DNA of 64,000 nt from Diphasiastrum complanatum (Eukaryota > Streptophyta > Lycopodiopsida > Lycopodiales > Lycopodiaceae), in assembly GCA_029204225.1 (NCBI GenBank), contig CM055113.1, positions 9,016,364 through 9,080,363 on the forward strand. The letters are read 5' to 3'. Under the pieces are notes generated by a model. The model ran no database searches. It was given only the letters and a program-made list of their open reading frames with translations, and was not told the origin of the DNA. Positions 12,819 through 24,610 of this stretch are shown one piece after another (the stretch's first letter is position 1; the number at the start of each line of letters is the position of its first letter). Made by a program: the position numbers and the translations under genes.

Positions 12819-13668
12819 TGTTAGAATTGGCAAAAGCTAACTTTATCATATCTTGTGAATACCATTATGAGTAGTACATATCATCATAAGACATGTGTGG
12901 AGCCTGTTCACACATGTGAAATTAATGCATTTATCATTTAGATGAGTCATATAGGTTGTACATACCATTTCATTTGAGATCTAGTGGCTAAAATGGCCAA
13001 AATCTAGTTTTCTAGCTATATGCCACTTGGCATCATTCTATTGGTAGGAAAAGCTATTTCACATGGATAGGAGAGATATCACACGTGCCAAGGACTGCTC
13101 ACATGTGTGAAAATATCAGTAGTAGGTGAGATCCAACTTGTAGTAGATATTTGTGCAAGTCCCTATAAATTAGGAAAATTGCCTAAAATCAAGGGAGGTG
13201 GCTATAAGTTAGGAAACTTGGTCCATGTGCCATATTGATGATTATTGGTGAATCCTTTGATGAGTAGGCACTCTCACACGTGCCAAATCAGCTGAGTAAG
13301 CATCAACTCTTGTGTATATATGGTGGCTCATTTGGCCATAATTGACAAGAAAGCTAAATCTTGGTTTTGGAGCAATTCTAGTCTATTCTCTCTATTTGTC
13401 TTGTGTTTTTATGCATTGATTGGGTTCTAAGATTAGTATACTTTATTCTCAGCCTAATTTCCGTACTTTGACAGGTTTTCACACGTGTGAATCCAGAAAG
13501 TACAAGTTTTGATCAATAATGATTGTTCTTGTTAGATTTATTCATCTAGATTTGATCTAAATGCTATCTAATCTTGTGTAGATTGATAGGTTGATCTAAT
13601 CTAACATCCAATCACACTTGTGGATCTGATTCAGATCTATTCTTGCTCCATTTTGCTGTACTTTCACA
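12819..13668 (+). repeat. right LTR, complete (850 bases)
   Basis: Starts TGTTAGAATTGG and ends CTTTCACA. A TATA-like TATATATGG lies at 13314-13322. Several palindromic or near-palindromic CACGTG/CATGTG motifs are present: 12907-12920, about 13098-13112, about 13273-13283 and 13478-13491. The last is TTCACACGTGTGAA. Confidence 0.85.
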
Positions 13669-15007
13669 GTCGGGTTCATCTTAAAAAGACGTTGAGAGAG
13701 AGAAAAAAAAGATTTCACATAGTCCCCCTTGACAAGTCAAGACCAAACCCTTTGAACTCTTTAATTCATAGCATAACAAGTAAAAGAAAAGCTGTATAAA
13801 ATCTTACAATACAAAGTACCATAAAGTGAAGCAAGTTTTAGGACACCCAACTGTTACTTGCCACCATTCCACAAAACACAACTGCACGAGTTAGTTACGT
13901 GAGGAAGACAGGTGTCATAGATGAGCATCAGTTGTTATCCATGTCCGAAACAAGATTCACTACCTTATCAACTTAAGTGCAAATACAAAACATACGTCCA
14001 ATCTTCCCTACCAAGCATTATAGCATTAGCAATACATTTTGACCTAAAACGAAACCGTATCAGGGCATATGCCATACTGATCAGTATAAGGGCAAACGAA
14101 ATGTATTTAAATTTTCATTCATATTCTACACATATAAGAAGCTATCTTTCGATAACAATGTATAAGGAGACATGATCCTTGCATCAATGCTAGGTACTAG
14201 GGCAGATCCATGCCATACTAGCCCCACGAACTTCCCATAAGAAAATTAGGGAGTCGAAGCACTTTATATATAGCTTGGGCAAATCCATGCTATACAAGCC
14301 CGTTTGAGCTACGTCTTGAGCCAATCAAAAGCATACATATAGTTGTTGTTTTATGTTCTTTAAGCAACTTGTAAAAGGCCTACCGTTACGACTAGTTTTT
14401 AGAAGATGCACAATATACTCTTATCATTTAAGTTTCTCATGAGCAAATTGACCGTATCGTATTATGTGTTTTGACTTGCTCTCACAGTCCCTAAAAAGGT
14501 AAGAAGGTAAACCATATTGGTATTTTACACAAATCTTCATACCTAGATTCGAGGGGAACACATCTCCTGAGAGCTACCCATCTCAACATGACTTAAGCGA
14601 GACACCCTCCTTACGTACTAGATTCCAAAATGACAATGATGGATTAATGATAGCGTAAAGTCATTGCTACCTTCACTTAATTCTAGGATAAGGTTTATGT
14701 CAAGCTGGTTATATCCATTTTAGATTTCGACAAATGGTCTCATTCATCTCATTAGTCATAAGCCATTCCAACTTCATCAAAACTTAAACAGGTATAACCT
14801 CTTATAGTTATTCTTATATATAATGTATCTTAGCACTTTTCATGTTAGATAAAGAGACTTATAATGCAATGATAACTTCCAAGTCAATAGCTGATGGGAA
14901 GAAAAATTTGAATTGAAAAATAATTGTGCAAAGATCAATCAGGCTCTATAATGAAACGAAATGAAATGAAACAAAGCGAAGTGAAACTTGAACGAGCTCT
15001 GATATTC
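13669..15007. other. no recognisable gene
   Basis: AT-rich DNA. No frame resembles a known protein. The only notable element is GCTCTGATA at 14996-15004, which resembles an inverted tRNA primer site beside the adjacent LTR. Confidence 0.5.
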
Positions 15008-15795
15008 ATATTGCGAACGAAATCAATTTGGATGGAATTTGGATATGATTGCTGGTCATTGCTTGCTATATCATTCCTACAATCCTCCAGAATGTAGACA
15101 AACACTATTGATCTACGTTATAGATTAATACAACATTCAACAAGATTGAACCAGTGTGCAGAATTGATTAAACAAGTAAATGAGATACACGAATAATAGC
15201 AGACAACAACTCATTCAAGATCAGATAAAATTCAGAATAATATGTGCATAATAGCTACAATATCATCTATTGATCCTCTTGATTTCGAGCACTATGTGAC
15301 AGATCCACACAGTGCATTGGCGTGAGAGAAATAATGTTCTCCCACAAATAGTGTCTCGCTTACTAGCGGACTTCTTGGATCCATTGATCCTCTTACAAAA
15401 ATTGTCTCGCACACATGTGGACATGTATTCTAAATTTTTCGTCTATTTGTGTGTGTTTTATGCATCAAGCAATTGAATACATTCAGAGTAGCATTTTTTA
15501 TTAGATAGATTAAACAATCTATAACTAATCATGGATTACAAGAGTGGTGGGTTAGGCACATCCTAACGCTCTTTTGCTGACGTCATCATATCAGATCATG
15601 GATTTGTACTTCATGGTACTTATTGGATTTTCTTGATCCTCTGGAGCGTGAAGGGTTTTGTGTCGCGAAGATGTTCATGTCGCTTCGTGTCGTTTGACCT
15701 TCTCCTGTTGTGTCGTGAACATTGTTCTTTCACGAACATTTCGCTTTCGTGTATTTTCGTCAAATTGGGACTTGAGAGCTTTGGTAACAAAAACA
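15008..15795 (-). repeat. LTR of minus-strand copia family X (copy 1)
   Basis: Similar to 35761-36779 and in part to 28930-29508: shared CTCCTACAATCCTCCA, CAGTGCATTGGCGTG, GTCTCGCTTACTAGCGGA, GATTACAAGAGTGG and TGGAGCGTG. On the minus strand it begins TGTTTTTGTTACCAAAGC after a purine-rich tract at the end of pol. The lower boundary is approximate. A TTC/GAA-rich cluster lies at about 15640-15760. Confidence 0.75.
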
Positions 15796-15829
15796 TTTTG
15801 TTTCTTCAGCTCCCTCTCAAAGCATGATA

Positions 15830-17715
15830 GCTTGATGACTCCAAGACTACTCCTCAGTTTCTTGAACAAACCTTTGTCTAAGGCCTTTGTGAAAATGTCA
15901 GCAACCATCTCCTTTGTTCCAATGAAAGTAGTCTACAGCTTCTTCTTCCCCATCAAATCCCTTATCAAGTGGTATTTGATTGCAATGTGTTTCGTCCTTG
16001 GTGAAACACAGGATCCTTTGACAGATGTAGTGCGGATGTATTAGCCATTTGTAAAATTAGAGGTTCATTTCTCGTTTTGCCCAGTTCGTCAAGGAATTGT
16101 TTGAGCCAAATGATTTCATTGGCCATCTTTGCTGCTGCTACGTACTCTGCTTCGTAGATGACTAAGCCACAATGGTCTCCTTCTTGCTAACCCAGAGAAT
16201 TGCTGCTCCTAACGCAATGGTGCATCCTCCTGAGACACTTTTGAAGTTGTCCTTGAGAGATGCCCAACTAGCATCACTATAGGAATGCATCTGGAACCCT
16301 GCATCATGAGAATAACACAATCCAAAATCCATCGTTAATTGAAGATATTGCAAGATTCATTTCGTAATCTTCCAATGAGCCTTGGATTTGTACTGAATTG
16401 GCTCATCTTGAACATGGCATAGGCAATGTCAGAACATGTGTTATCTGCAAGGCACATTAGTGATCCGATCAGCTTTTTGTATGGTGTATGCTGCATCAAT
16501 TCTCTTTCTTCTTGAGTCTTCAAACAATCCTCATTCGTCAGGACTGTGTTTGCAAACATTGGAGTATTTGCTCCTGTGCAATTCATCATCCCAAAATTTT
16601 CTAAGATCTTCTGGACTGATGAAGGTACAATTTACCTCCCTCATAGTCCCTATCAATCTGTAAGCCTTGCAAGATAACATTTCGCTTCTCCCAGGTCTCC
16701 AATCTTGAAATGTTTCGAGATGTCATACTTCACCTCAGCAATAAGCTCTTCACTTTTGCAGAGTATCAGAGTGTCATCCACAAATACAGCTACAATGATG
16801 ATCTTTCCATCTGTAGTTCTTACATAAACATTGGAATCAGCTATTAGTGGCTTGAATCCTAAGGATTTAAGGGCTTGATCTTTCTTCTTATACCATTGTC
16901 GCGCTGATTTCTTTAGACCATATATACTCCTGTGCATTCTGCATGCATAAGTAGGAAGTGAGTTCGAAATGTAGCCTGGGGGTTGATCCATGTTGACTTC
17001 TTCGTCTAGCTCACCATGCAAGAACGTTGTCTTCTCGTCCATGATGTGAATCCTGAGATCATAAGCAGCTACATATGCAAACAATAGACGTAGGGACGAA
17101 TGTTTCACGACAGGAGAGAAGGTTTCAGCATAATTGATACCGCATCTCTGAGAAAAACCTTTTGCTACTAGTCTGGCTTTATACTTTGAAATATCTCCAT
17201 TTGGTCTATACTTCAGCTTGTATACCCACTTGCATTTTACAGTCTTTCGCTTATCTGGTAATGGCTGCAACATCCATAACTCATTCTTCCTCATGGATTC
17301 CATCTCCTCATTCATGGCTTGGATCCATTTTTCCTTCTCTGAACATTCAATTGCTTTCTTGAATGTCTGTGGTTCTCCACTGAATCCACAAAACTATTCT
17401 GATGTAGAAGCTACACTGTCTAGCACAAATCTTGCTGGCACTCTTCATTCTTTTGTCAATCTTCTAGGAGATCCCTTTGGTACTGCAATGCTCTTGCCTT
17501 TATCTGATCTGCTAGGTCCGGAACCATTTTAATTTCCAGGTGTTGTAGCAGTAGGCTGGCTTGCGAATCTTTCTTCATCTGATTCGTCGCTCGAATGAGG
17601 TGCGACTCGAATATCTTCGTCTGAGTGTTCATCCTTTGCTCCCTCTGTCACAGGTGCTAGATCATAGTACTTTCTTCCAAAGACTTCATAACTGACAGGA
17701 TTATCGTTGGCCATC
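15830..17715 (-). pseudogene. copia pol fragment: RT and RNase H, family X
   Basis: Would encode the C-terminal half of a copia polyprotein that copies element RNA into DNA in virus-like particles. Read on the minus strand: an acidic linker (17714-17529), the RT domain (17315-16653) with CKWVYKLKYRPNGD, KARLVAKGFSQ and the catalytic motif as FVDD (usual YVDD), then RT C-terminal sequence (16589-16335), RNase H with SYSDASWA and GGCTI (16353-16162) and the closing VADIFTKALDKGLFKK (near 15905). Frame changes separate these blocks. Gag, protease and integrase are missing because homology stops near 17715, where unrelated DNA begins. Confidence 0.85.
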
Positions 17716-17967
17716 GTAGTGGCCTTGGTTCACCTGTCATGCATAGATTCGTTCCCAAGGGAATAGTGCTTCTCTTGCGAAGTTAGCTTGCAAATCCTAC
17801 TCTAACCACATCTAACTATCCACCCTACATTAACCACAAGCATGAGAAGGAAGAATAGATTACAATGGGGGAGGCGCTTACATCCTATCCTTTGTACTCT
17901 CTTAGAAATCATTATCAACATGCAAGTAGAGAGAAGAAGCAAACGGTAAGCAAATATAAAATGCAAA

Positions 17968-18042
<75 letters not shown>

Positions 18043-18690
18043 TCAAATCTCATTTGGGCATAATCTCCTCCTCTATTGAACATGAAAATATGGTACAAAG
18101 GGTGCCTTTTTATGGATGGGGAAGGCCCTTGCCCCTTTCTCCTATTGGTTAATTACAATGGCAAGGATCCTAATCCAAGCCTCTTAAACTAACACAAAAT
18201 GTATCTAATGGTTCTTTAAGAAAGCACAAGGGCACTCACATGAATCATGTGAGTTCTAATTTGGGCCTTTTTAGCTTATTAACAACTTGACTTAGGGCCT
18301 CTAATGTCATTTTAGAGTTTTAGGCCCCTAGTCACTTATTCCTAATTCTACAAGTTCTACAAAACCAAATTCTGTGCTCATTGGGTTGGGCTTAGACACG
18401 CAGGAAGCTAGTGCCCTAGCACTTATTACTCTACATGTACAGTGTACTATGGCGGGGCCCACTTGGTAAGCTTAGCCAGTAGTACTTTAGTGGCGGGACC
18501 CACTAAGTGCCCAATAGTATCCCCCACCTAAATAGGTGACGGTCCCATGACACCTGCCGGTGCTTGTTGTGGAAGAAGGCTGTCGACACGTTTATTGTGG
18601 ATGATGGAGTGCATTAGGAAAAGCGTGGATAAAGAGCGCTTACGTAAAACCTGAAGCTTTATTTGATGATGAAGAGCCTAGCCTGAACTC
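17716..18690 (-). repeat. probable gypsy LTR/3' region with GA microsatellite
   Basis: Lies directly downstream (minus strand) of the gypsy integrase. It holds a purine-rich AGGTGGGGGATAC (minus strand, about 18521-18533) that could be a polypurine tract, and a long GA run at 17970-18037. LTR limits could not be fixed because no partner copy is present. The motif at 18617-18651 is shared with two other sites in the window. Confidence 0.45.
17970..18037. repeat. GA microsatellite
   Basis: Uninterrupted GA dinucleotides of about 68 bases. Frames of alternating Arg-Glu or Leu-Ser through it are artefacts. Confidence 0.97.
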
Positions 18691-18691
18691 T

Positions 18692-20186
18692 TCAAGAAGT
18701 GTTTGGGAAGGCTGGTGGCGACCAGTACTTGCGTAACCGGCTACCATTGATGGGTGTAGCAAACGGTGTCCCATTTATTGTTTCTAAAGTCACTGCCCTT
18801 TGCGATAGGATGTCGATGATGCGATAAGGTCCTTCACCAGTGAACTTCAGCTTTCCTTTGATCGCCTTTGTCTTGTACATGAAAACTAAATCTCTTTTTT
18901 GAAGATCTTTCTTGTGAAGACGACGATCATGCCAGGCCTTGTGACGTGCTTTCTTTGCAGCAAGAGCATGGACCGCTAACAAGCGTGTTTCGCACAACTT
19001 GTGTAGCACTTTGTGACGAAGGTGGAGCGATCTTGTATTATCCAATCGTTGCACTGTGGCAATGCGAAGAGATGGAACGAGAAATTCCACCGGCATGACT
19101 GCATCTTGGCCATACACCAGTTGGAATGGAGTTTGTTCGGTGCTACCTTTGTATGCAGTTCTGAAAGCCCATAGAGCAACATGTAGCTTGTGCTCCCAAT
19201 CTGATCCGTTGACAAAGTGAGTTCCCCAATCCCTGACTATCTCCACTGGGCATCCGAAGCGTACAATGATATTTTTGTAAAGGAACTTCACGGTGGACCT
19301 AGCATTTGCACGCGCACTGCTTTGGCTTCAACCCACTTTGTGAGATAATCTGTAGCCACGATAATATATCGGGATTGGGTACTGCGAGCGGCTGGGTGAA
19401 TAGGGCCGATGTAATCAAGTCCCCATTTCTCAAATGGAGCTTGAGCCAATATAGGATGTAACGGCTCATAGTTCGCCTTCATTGGTCTACGTGCCCTTTG
19501 ACATACATTACATTGCTTGATATATGCCTCAATATTCTTGTGCATTGTTGGCCACCAGCAACCGGATTGTAGGATCTTGCGTACTGTTACATCTGCTGCA
19601 AAGTGTCCACCTCCCATTGCTTCATGTGAGAGGGACATGATCTGACTTGTCTCATGGGGCAGGATACAACGATGAATGATATTCTCTGCCCCTCTTTGAT
19701 AAAGTTGGCCGACAATCAGCTGATATGGACGAGCTTTAAGTACAAGTTTTCGATGTTGTATCTTGGATAATGACCGATCAGGTTGGCCATTCATCAAATA
19801 CTCAACTATGTCTGCGGCCCAATCCAGTACAACATCCACATAAAATAAAACAGCATCCGGTAACTCATCATCAGGCTTGGGATCCTTTTGTGTCGATTTG
19901 ATTCGTGATACATGATCCACCATATAATGTTGCTTGCCTCTACGTACCACTGTTCGAAAATCGAACTCTAGCAACAAGATTAACCATCTAGTGATTCTCC
20001 CTGTATTGCAGGTTTTGTTGACTAGGTAGAGCAAAGGTTGATGATCAGTGTAGAATGCAAAATGAGTTGCCATCAGATAATGGCAAAACTTCTTGACCAC
20101 AAATATCATTACCAACGCTTCTCGCTCAGTCATTAAATAGTTGATTTCAGCATCGTTGAGTTGTTGGCTGGCGAAGCGAATAGGAA
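18692..20186 (-). pseudogene. Ty3/gypsy pol fragment: RNase H and deleted integrase
   Basis: Minus-strand reading starts at 20186 with RNase H (RFASQQLNDAEINY, then TEREALV and FYTDHQPLLYLVNK). An integrase zinc finger follows (H...H...C-X2-C ending CNVCQRARRP), then the core start WGLDYIGPIHP and a later VRDWGTHFVN. The frame then passes straight to GSDWEHKLHVALWAFRT, so the segment that should carry the catalytic Glu (HPQANGQAE-type motif) is deleted. The C-terminal part (KARHKAWHDRRL, GPYRIIDIL) ends at 18692. A frame change occurs near 19290. It lacks gag, protease and RT; upstream it is cut at 20186 where opposite-strand sequence starts. Confidence 0.85.
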
Positions 20187-20469
20187 AAGAACAACCGTAC
20201 TATCTGGACATTCCTCGCATTATCATGAATACCCACCAGAAAGTCCAAAACCACTAGCCATACAAAATGGTTATGCCATTATACAAGGGCCCATGAACAA
20301 CAAATGTTTCATTTGTGGTGAAACCGGCCACTTCATGGTTGATTGTCTAGTCGAGACCAAGTACCATGCAGAGTGTCCCGACTGTGTCAAAAAACACAGT
20401 TTCAAAGACTTCCCAAAACAAACCAACAAGATCCTACCTGCTCGACACATTAGTTATGAATCACGATAG
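20187..20469 (+). pseudogene. CCHC zinc-knuckle fragment, retroelement gag-like
   Basis: Contains CFICGETGHFMVDC, a canonical C-X2-C-X4-H-X4-C knuckle, then a further Cys pair (CPDCVKKHS). It is fused head-to-head with the minus-strand gypsy fragment at about 20186. Both ends are broken, so family assignment is uncertain. Confidence 0.6.
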
Positions 20470-22600
20470 GATCCTCACGACAACACCACACGAGCACCAT
20501 AGCAACCAACAGTTAAACCTGCTGCTCAATCGAGAAGTTCCTTGAGAACTTCTACATTACCACGACATTTACCATATCGATAATCGAACATAGACATTAT
20601 ATGAAATGAGTTATTGCAAGATGTAGAGGAAACCGATATTTCGTCATCTGCTACTATTCCCAGACAAGAGCACCCTCCCTAGGGAATTGACATTTTATCT
20701 CCACTCTTGTTTCTGACGAGATTTCCAACCACTGGATATAACAAACCAACTTTGAGAATAGAAAATCAAAAAGCAATTCATTTTATGTATCTCATGATCC
20801 AAAGAATATTAATGGGAATAGTATCTTCTCCTTCCATACATTTCAATCCATATCTTACAATATCTGCTATCAATGATGGTAGATTTAAGGTTACCAACCT
20901 TGCCTTATTTTTGACAAGGGCATATCAGAGTTTTTCTCATTACTCTACATGACCAATGGGATATTGCAATTGTTAAGGTATTTATCAATGTTGATGAATA
21001 AAAGTTTTGTTCACAAGTGCCATACAGTTCTCACTCTATGTACCGTTCATTTATTTCCTTGTTCATCTTCATCCCTTTTGTGTGATTGATTCTTGCACAA
21101 GAGTCTTCCGTAGAGTATCTCAAGAACACATTTTCATTCATCTATCCATCTTCAGATCACCTTGTACAGAGTTTAGAATTTTTGAGCATACTGCAACTTT
21201 CAGAAGTCCGCGTCATTTCAGAGTTGATTCTTGTCTTTCATAGAGATATTCATCTTTGAGTCAACTACAACAAATTTAGTTAAAATTTGTTCAGTCCAGT
21301 GGCATGTTCAACGTGTTTCAACTCCGTGTTCCAAACGTCAATCCAACCTTGAGCATGCAAGTTACAGGTAACAACATCTCCACCAATAGATTTAGAGTGG
21401 ATTTGCAGGCATCCACTGGAGCAGCCACATTGTCGGCAACAACATGAGCAAATCGACAACCATGGTCACGAAACCAAAGACGAAAAAGACACGGCTAAGA
21501 AGGCAGATGGGCAATCCAAAGAGACTCAATCAGAAGAAGTACCCCAGTCACGACGAAGATCCTTCAAAAAAGGGAAGCACAAGTATCGGGAAATCAGTCT
21601 CCTTCTTCAACCAGCCCTCTTGCCACAACATCTGCATCTACTCTCATGCCTATCGTCTACACCATCTACCGATGTCACCAGCACCACTCTCCCTTCCATC
21701 TGTCTATCTACCATCATTCCACTGTTCACCTGAGAAATTCCTAGTCTTCTCAAACCTTGGTAATCTTACCGAAGCAGCTAAGAGATCATTGTAAATGTCT
21801 TGCGGAGACCAACTACCACCTACATTGGTTGGTCATCCAGAAAAAAATATCCAAGAAAGCAAGCGAAACAACAACAAAAAATAAAGCAAAGAAGTTGAGG
21901 AGGAAATGACGAAACTTATGCAATACTTGAGTCAGATCAATCTTGATCAAAAGAAACTCTTTGGAGTAATGATAGTTGAATCCTCTCCTATGAAGCCCGA
22001 AGAGATCCATAAGTAATGGATCAAAAGAAGGAACTGTAGTGAGCCTGTAGGGCAAAGTGAACAAGTAACGATCAAGGCTCGACATTGCAAGGGTCCAAGG
22101 CTGCAATGGTAGAACTATCAGTTCCTTCATCCTTCTGCCAACCCATCCGTCCAAATCTGTTCCTACCACCAATTCAGTTGATAAGTCCATATCCTTGAAG
22201 ACTGATAACCCAAGGTTTGTGCAACCTATCAATCAAAGATTCTCCTCTTCTCATCAAGGAAAGAGCATCGACAAGACTGGAACTTCGACTGAGAGAGGAA
22301 CTGAGGAAACACCTAGAAGTAGCATGGAGGATACAGACCTCCCAAAAGTTAGAATCTACCCAGAAACGAGAAGTGAAACCATCCATGGCAGATGCAAAAA
22401 AGAAGAAAAGACACAAGAAAAGCACTCGGGCATGCAAGATTATGAAGCTACTAGGAGCTCTCCAATTTTGAAGAAAACAACCATCTGCGGCAATAGGGAA
22501 TTTTGATTAAATTGCGACAAACGGTTTTTGTGATAAAGACCGACAACAATAAGCACTTGGTTTTCCCAAGCGAACGAGGATCTACGCTTTTCCAAGTGAC
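20470..22600 (+). other. decayed retroelement DNA, probably gag/leader
   Basis: Short Lys/Gln/Ser-rich plus-strand frames occur (for example near 21450-21620 and EEEMTKLMQYLSQINLDQKK near 21900) but are broken by stops and frame changes. A shared gypsy-associated motif closes the stretch at 22559-22593. No domain can be named with confidence. Confidence 0.35.
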
Positions 22601-23150
22601 AATTGAAGATGCCAATGCGGAAGCGGAGCGACATCATTCAATATGAGTTGCAATGGCCCCTGCAATACATTAGGGGTGGGATGATGTTGGCTGTGAAATA
22701 TTGAATCTACAGGCAAAAGCTAGAATCTTGATATAGAATGTAACATGCACTACCATGAGCACTTTTTGTCTACACATTTCAGTAAGGCAGTTAGAGCTAT
22801 CCCATGTGATTACCTATGCGCTGATATAAAAATCTCCCAAATCGAAGAACTGTGCATGATGGAATTTTTTTTTTGTTGAAAAAGACAGTTTGGCCATAAT
22901 TGCTTGTTTTTAGACTTAAGGGCAGTTTTTTGACATTTTAGGGTCAAAATTTTCACCGCATATCTTCTCAACCATAGCTCGGATTGACGAGCAATAAGAG
23001 ACCTCAATTATCAATTTCGCACCAAATTTTTTATTTTGTAATCATTTTTGCATTCTAGACTCATCTAAGTGTAGTAATGACAATTCTAAGTGAGGGTGTT
23101 CTCAATGAGTCAAGCAAACTAGAAGGAGCCGGGAACTATGCCGTGTGAAA
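22600..23150. other. no recognisable gene
   Basis: AT-rich DNA lying between two retroelement remnants. Nothing beyond short chance frames was seen. Confidence 0.45.
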
Positions 23151-23154
23151 AATT

Positions 23155-24177
23155 CAAATTAAAAAATATTTTGATGGAAAAAGAGCTATGGGAGATTGTC
23201 ACAGGTGAAGAGACATGGCTGATCATTGAAAAAGATCAATGGGCATTTGACAAGAGGAGTCGGAAAGCCCAAAATGTGATCAATTTGTTAGTTATGGGAG
23301 ATTGTCATAGGTGAGGAGATGTGGCCAATCACTAAAGAAGATCAATGGGCATTTGACAAGAGGAGTCAGAAAGCCCAAAATGTGATCAATTTGTATATTA
23401 AGGATGCCATCATACCTTACATTTTGATTTGGAAGGACCAAAAGAAGCTTGGGACACCTTGAAGGCCTTGTTCGAGACAACAAATATATCTCGGGTATTA
23501 TTTCTGAAGGCAAATTACATACATTGCACATGGACGACGATGCAACGATCGCCGAGACACTTATTAAGAGTGAAGGAGATTCAAGATCAGTTGGTTGCAG
23601 TTGGTGAGCAAATTCAAGACCAAAAAATTATACAATTTATGTGCTTGAATGACTTATTCCAAACCTTGGTGATGAGTATAGCTACACGGGAGCGGCTACC
23701 TAGCTATGAAGAATTGGGAGATTTGTTGCTATAGGAAGAGCAACGATTTGAGAATGTGAGCCAAAGCAATAGAGGATTTGACCAAGCTCTTGCCATAGGA
23801 GGTCGAGGTGGTAGATTTGGTTGTGGAAAAAATCAATTGAGAGGAGGCAATTCAGATCAAGGTGCATTCAATCAATTTCAAAAGAGATCGAATGATAGAA
23901 CAAATAATGAAAATTGACATCAAGGCCAAAGACGAGACAATACAAATTGGAAATTGTTGATATTGCAATAAGCATGGCCATTGAGAGTCTGAGTGTTTCT
24001 AGAAACAGAAGGACACGACGCAATGCAAGGACAAATGGAAAGTGAGCAATTAAGCCGACCAATTTGATGATGACCAATATGAAGAAGAAGGTACAAATTC
24101 GAACTTGTTCATTACGGAGCTAATGACGAGTGATGAAACTAAGGACAACTGGTACACTGACAGTGGAGCATCCAAGC
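23155..24177 (+). pseudogene. copia gag and protease start, decayed
   Basis: Fragments of copia Gag are readable in changing frames: AFDKRSRKAQNVI, AWDTLKALFETTNISR, then EIQDQLVAVGEQIQD and LPSYEELGDLL. A broken knuckle (YCNKHGH, then SECF) lies near 23950-23990, and the protease active-site phrase WYTDSGASKL ends at 24177. Stops interrupt every domain. A 106-base segment is duplicated in tandem (23188-23293 and 23294-23399), repeating part of the Gag N terminus. The protease is cut straight after DSGASK by the insertion at 24178. Confidence 0.8.
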
Positions 24178-24610
24178 TGTTGGATTATTCTCCCATAATC
24201 CTATAATTAATCTACACGCATTCATCTATCTAGTTATGTAGTTTTATTCATGTTTCTACACAGTCTATAGAAATACATGGAAATTGTTTAACAGGTGGTT
24301 TCAGCAACGACGAACTATCGAACGTGTCAAAAGACTGGTTCCATCTGTTATGAATATAATGACCTAACCAAGTTGGTTAGCAAGTGAGTTTCCAAAAAGT
24401 CCTCATTGGATGGATGACAACACATTGTGGCTAAGCTCCAATTGTGACCTATGACCTCATTAGTTGCCCTAATTGGATAAGCCTAAGTGGCATTCCTTAT
24501 TAGTAAAAATAGTTGATCATTAGAAAATATTCATATGAATAATATATAGAGTTCTAATATCAGAGTTTCTACTTTTAATATAGAGTTTCTACTTTGAATG
24601 TTGTTAGTAA
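24178..24610 (+). repeat. insertion inside the copia protease, possible solo LTR
   Basis: Non-coding sequence begins TGTTGGATTATTCTCCC exactly after the protease motif, and coding sequence resumes by about 24630. The start resembles the LTR start TGTTGGATTTATTCCC at 34728. The right end and a target duplication could not be settled, so solo LTR is an inference. Confidence 0.4.

Larger units (their letters stand above)
9170..13668 (+). mobile_element. non-autonomous LTR retrotransposon, near-intact
   Basis: Two direct repeats flank it: 9170-9484 matches 13354-13668 over 315 bases with no length change and about seven differences by eye. Sequence after the left repeat matches the initiator-Met tRNA primer site. 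A purine tract precedes the right LTR, which starts TGTTAG and ends ...CACA. Inside is one long open frame with a CCHC knuckle. No protease, integrase, reverse transcriptase or RNase H motif was found, so it must depend on another element's enzymes. The high LTR similarity and unbroken frame suggest recent insertion. The left LTR lacks its first ~535 bases, so target duplications cannot be checked. Confidence 0.85.

Noticed and set aside
17802-18152. Arg-Glu and Leu-Ser repeat proteins
   Set aside because: Produced by the GA run at 17970-18037.
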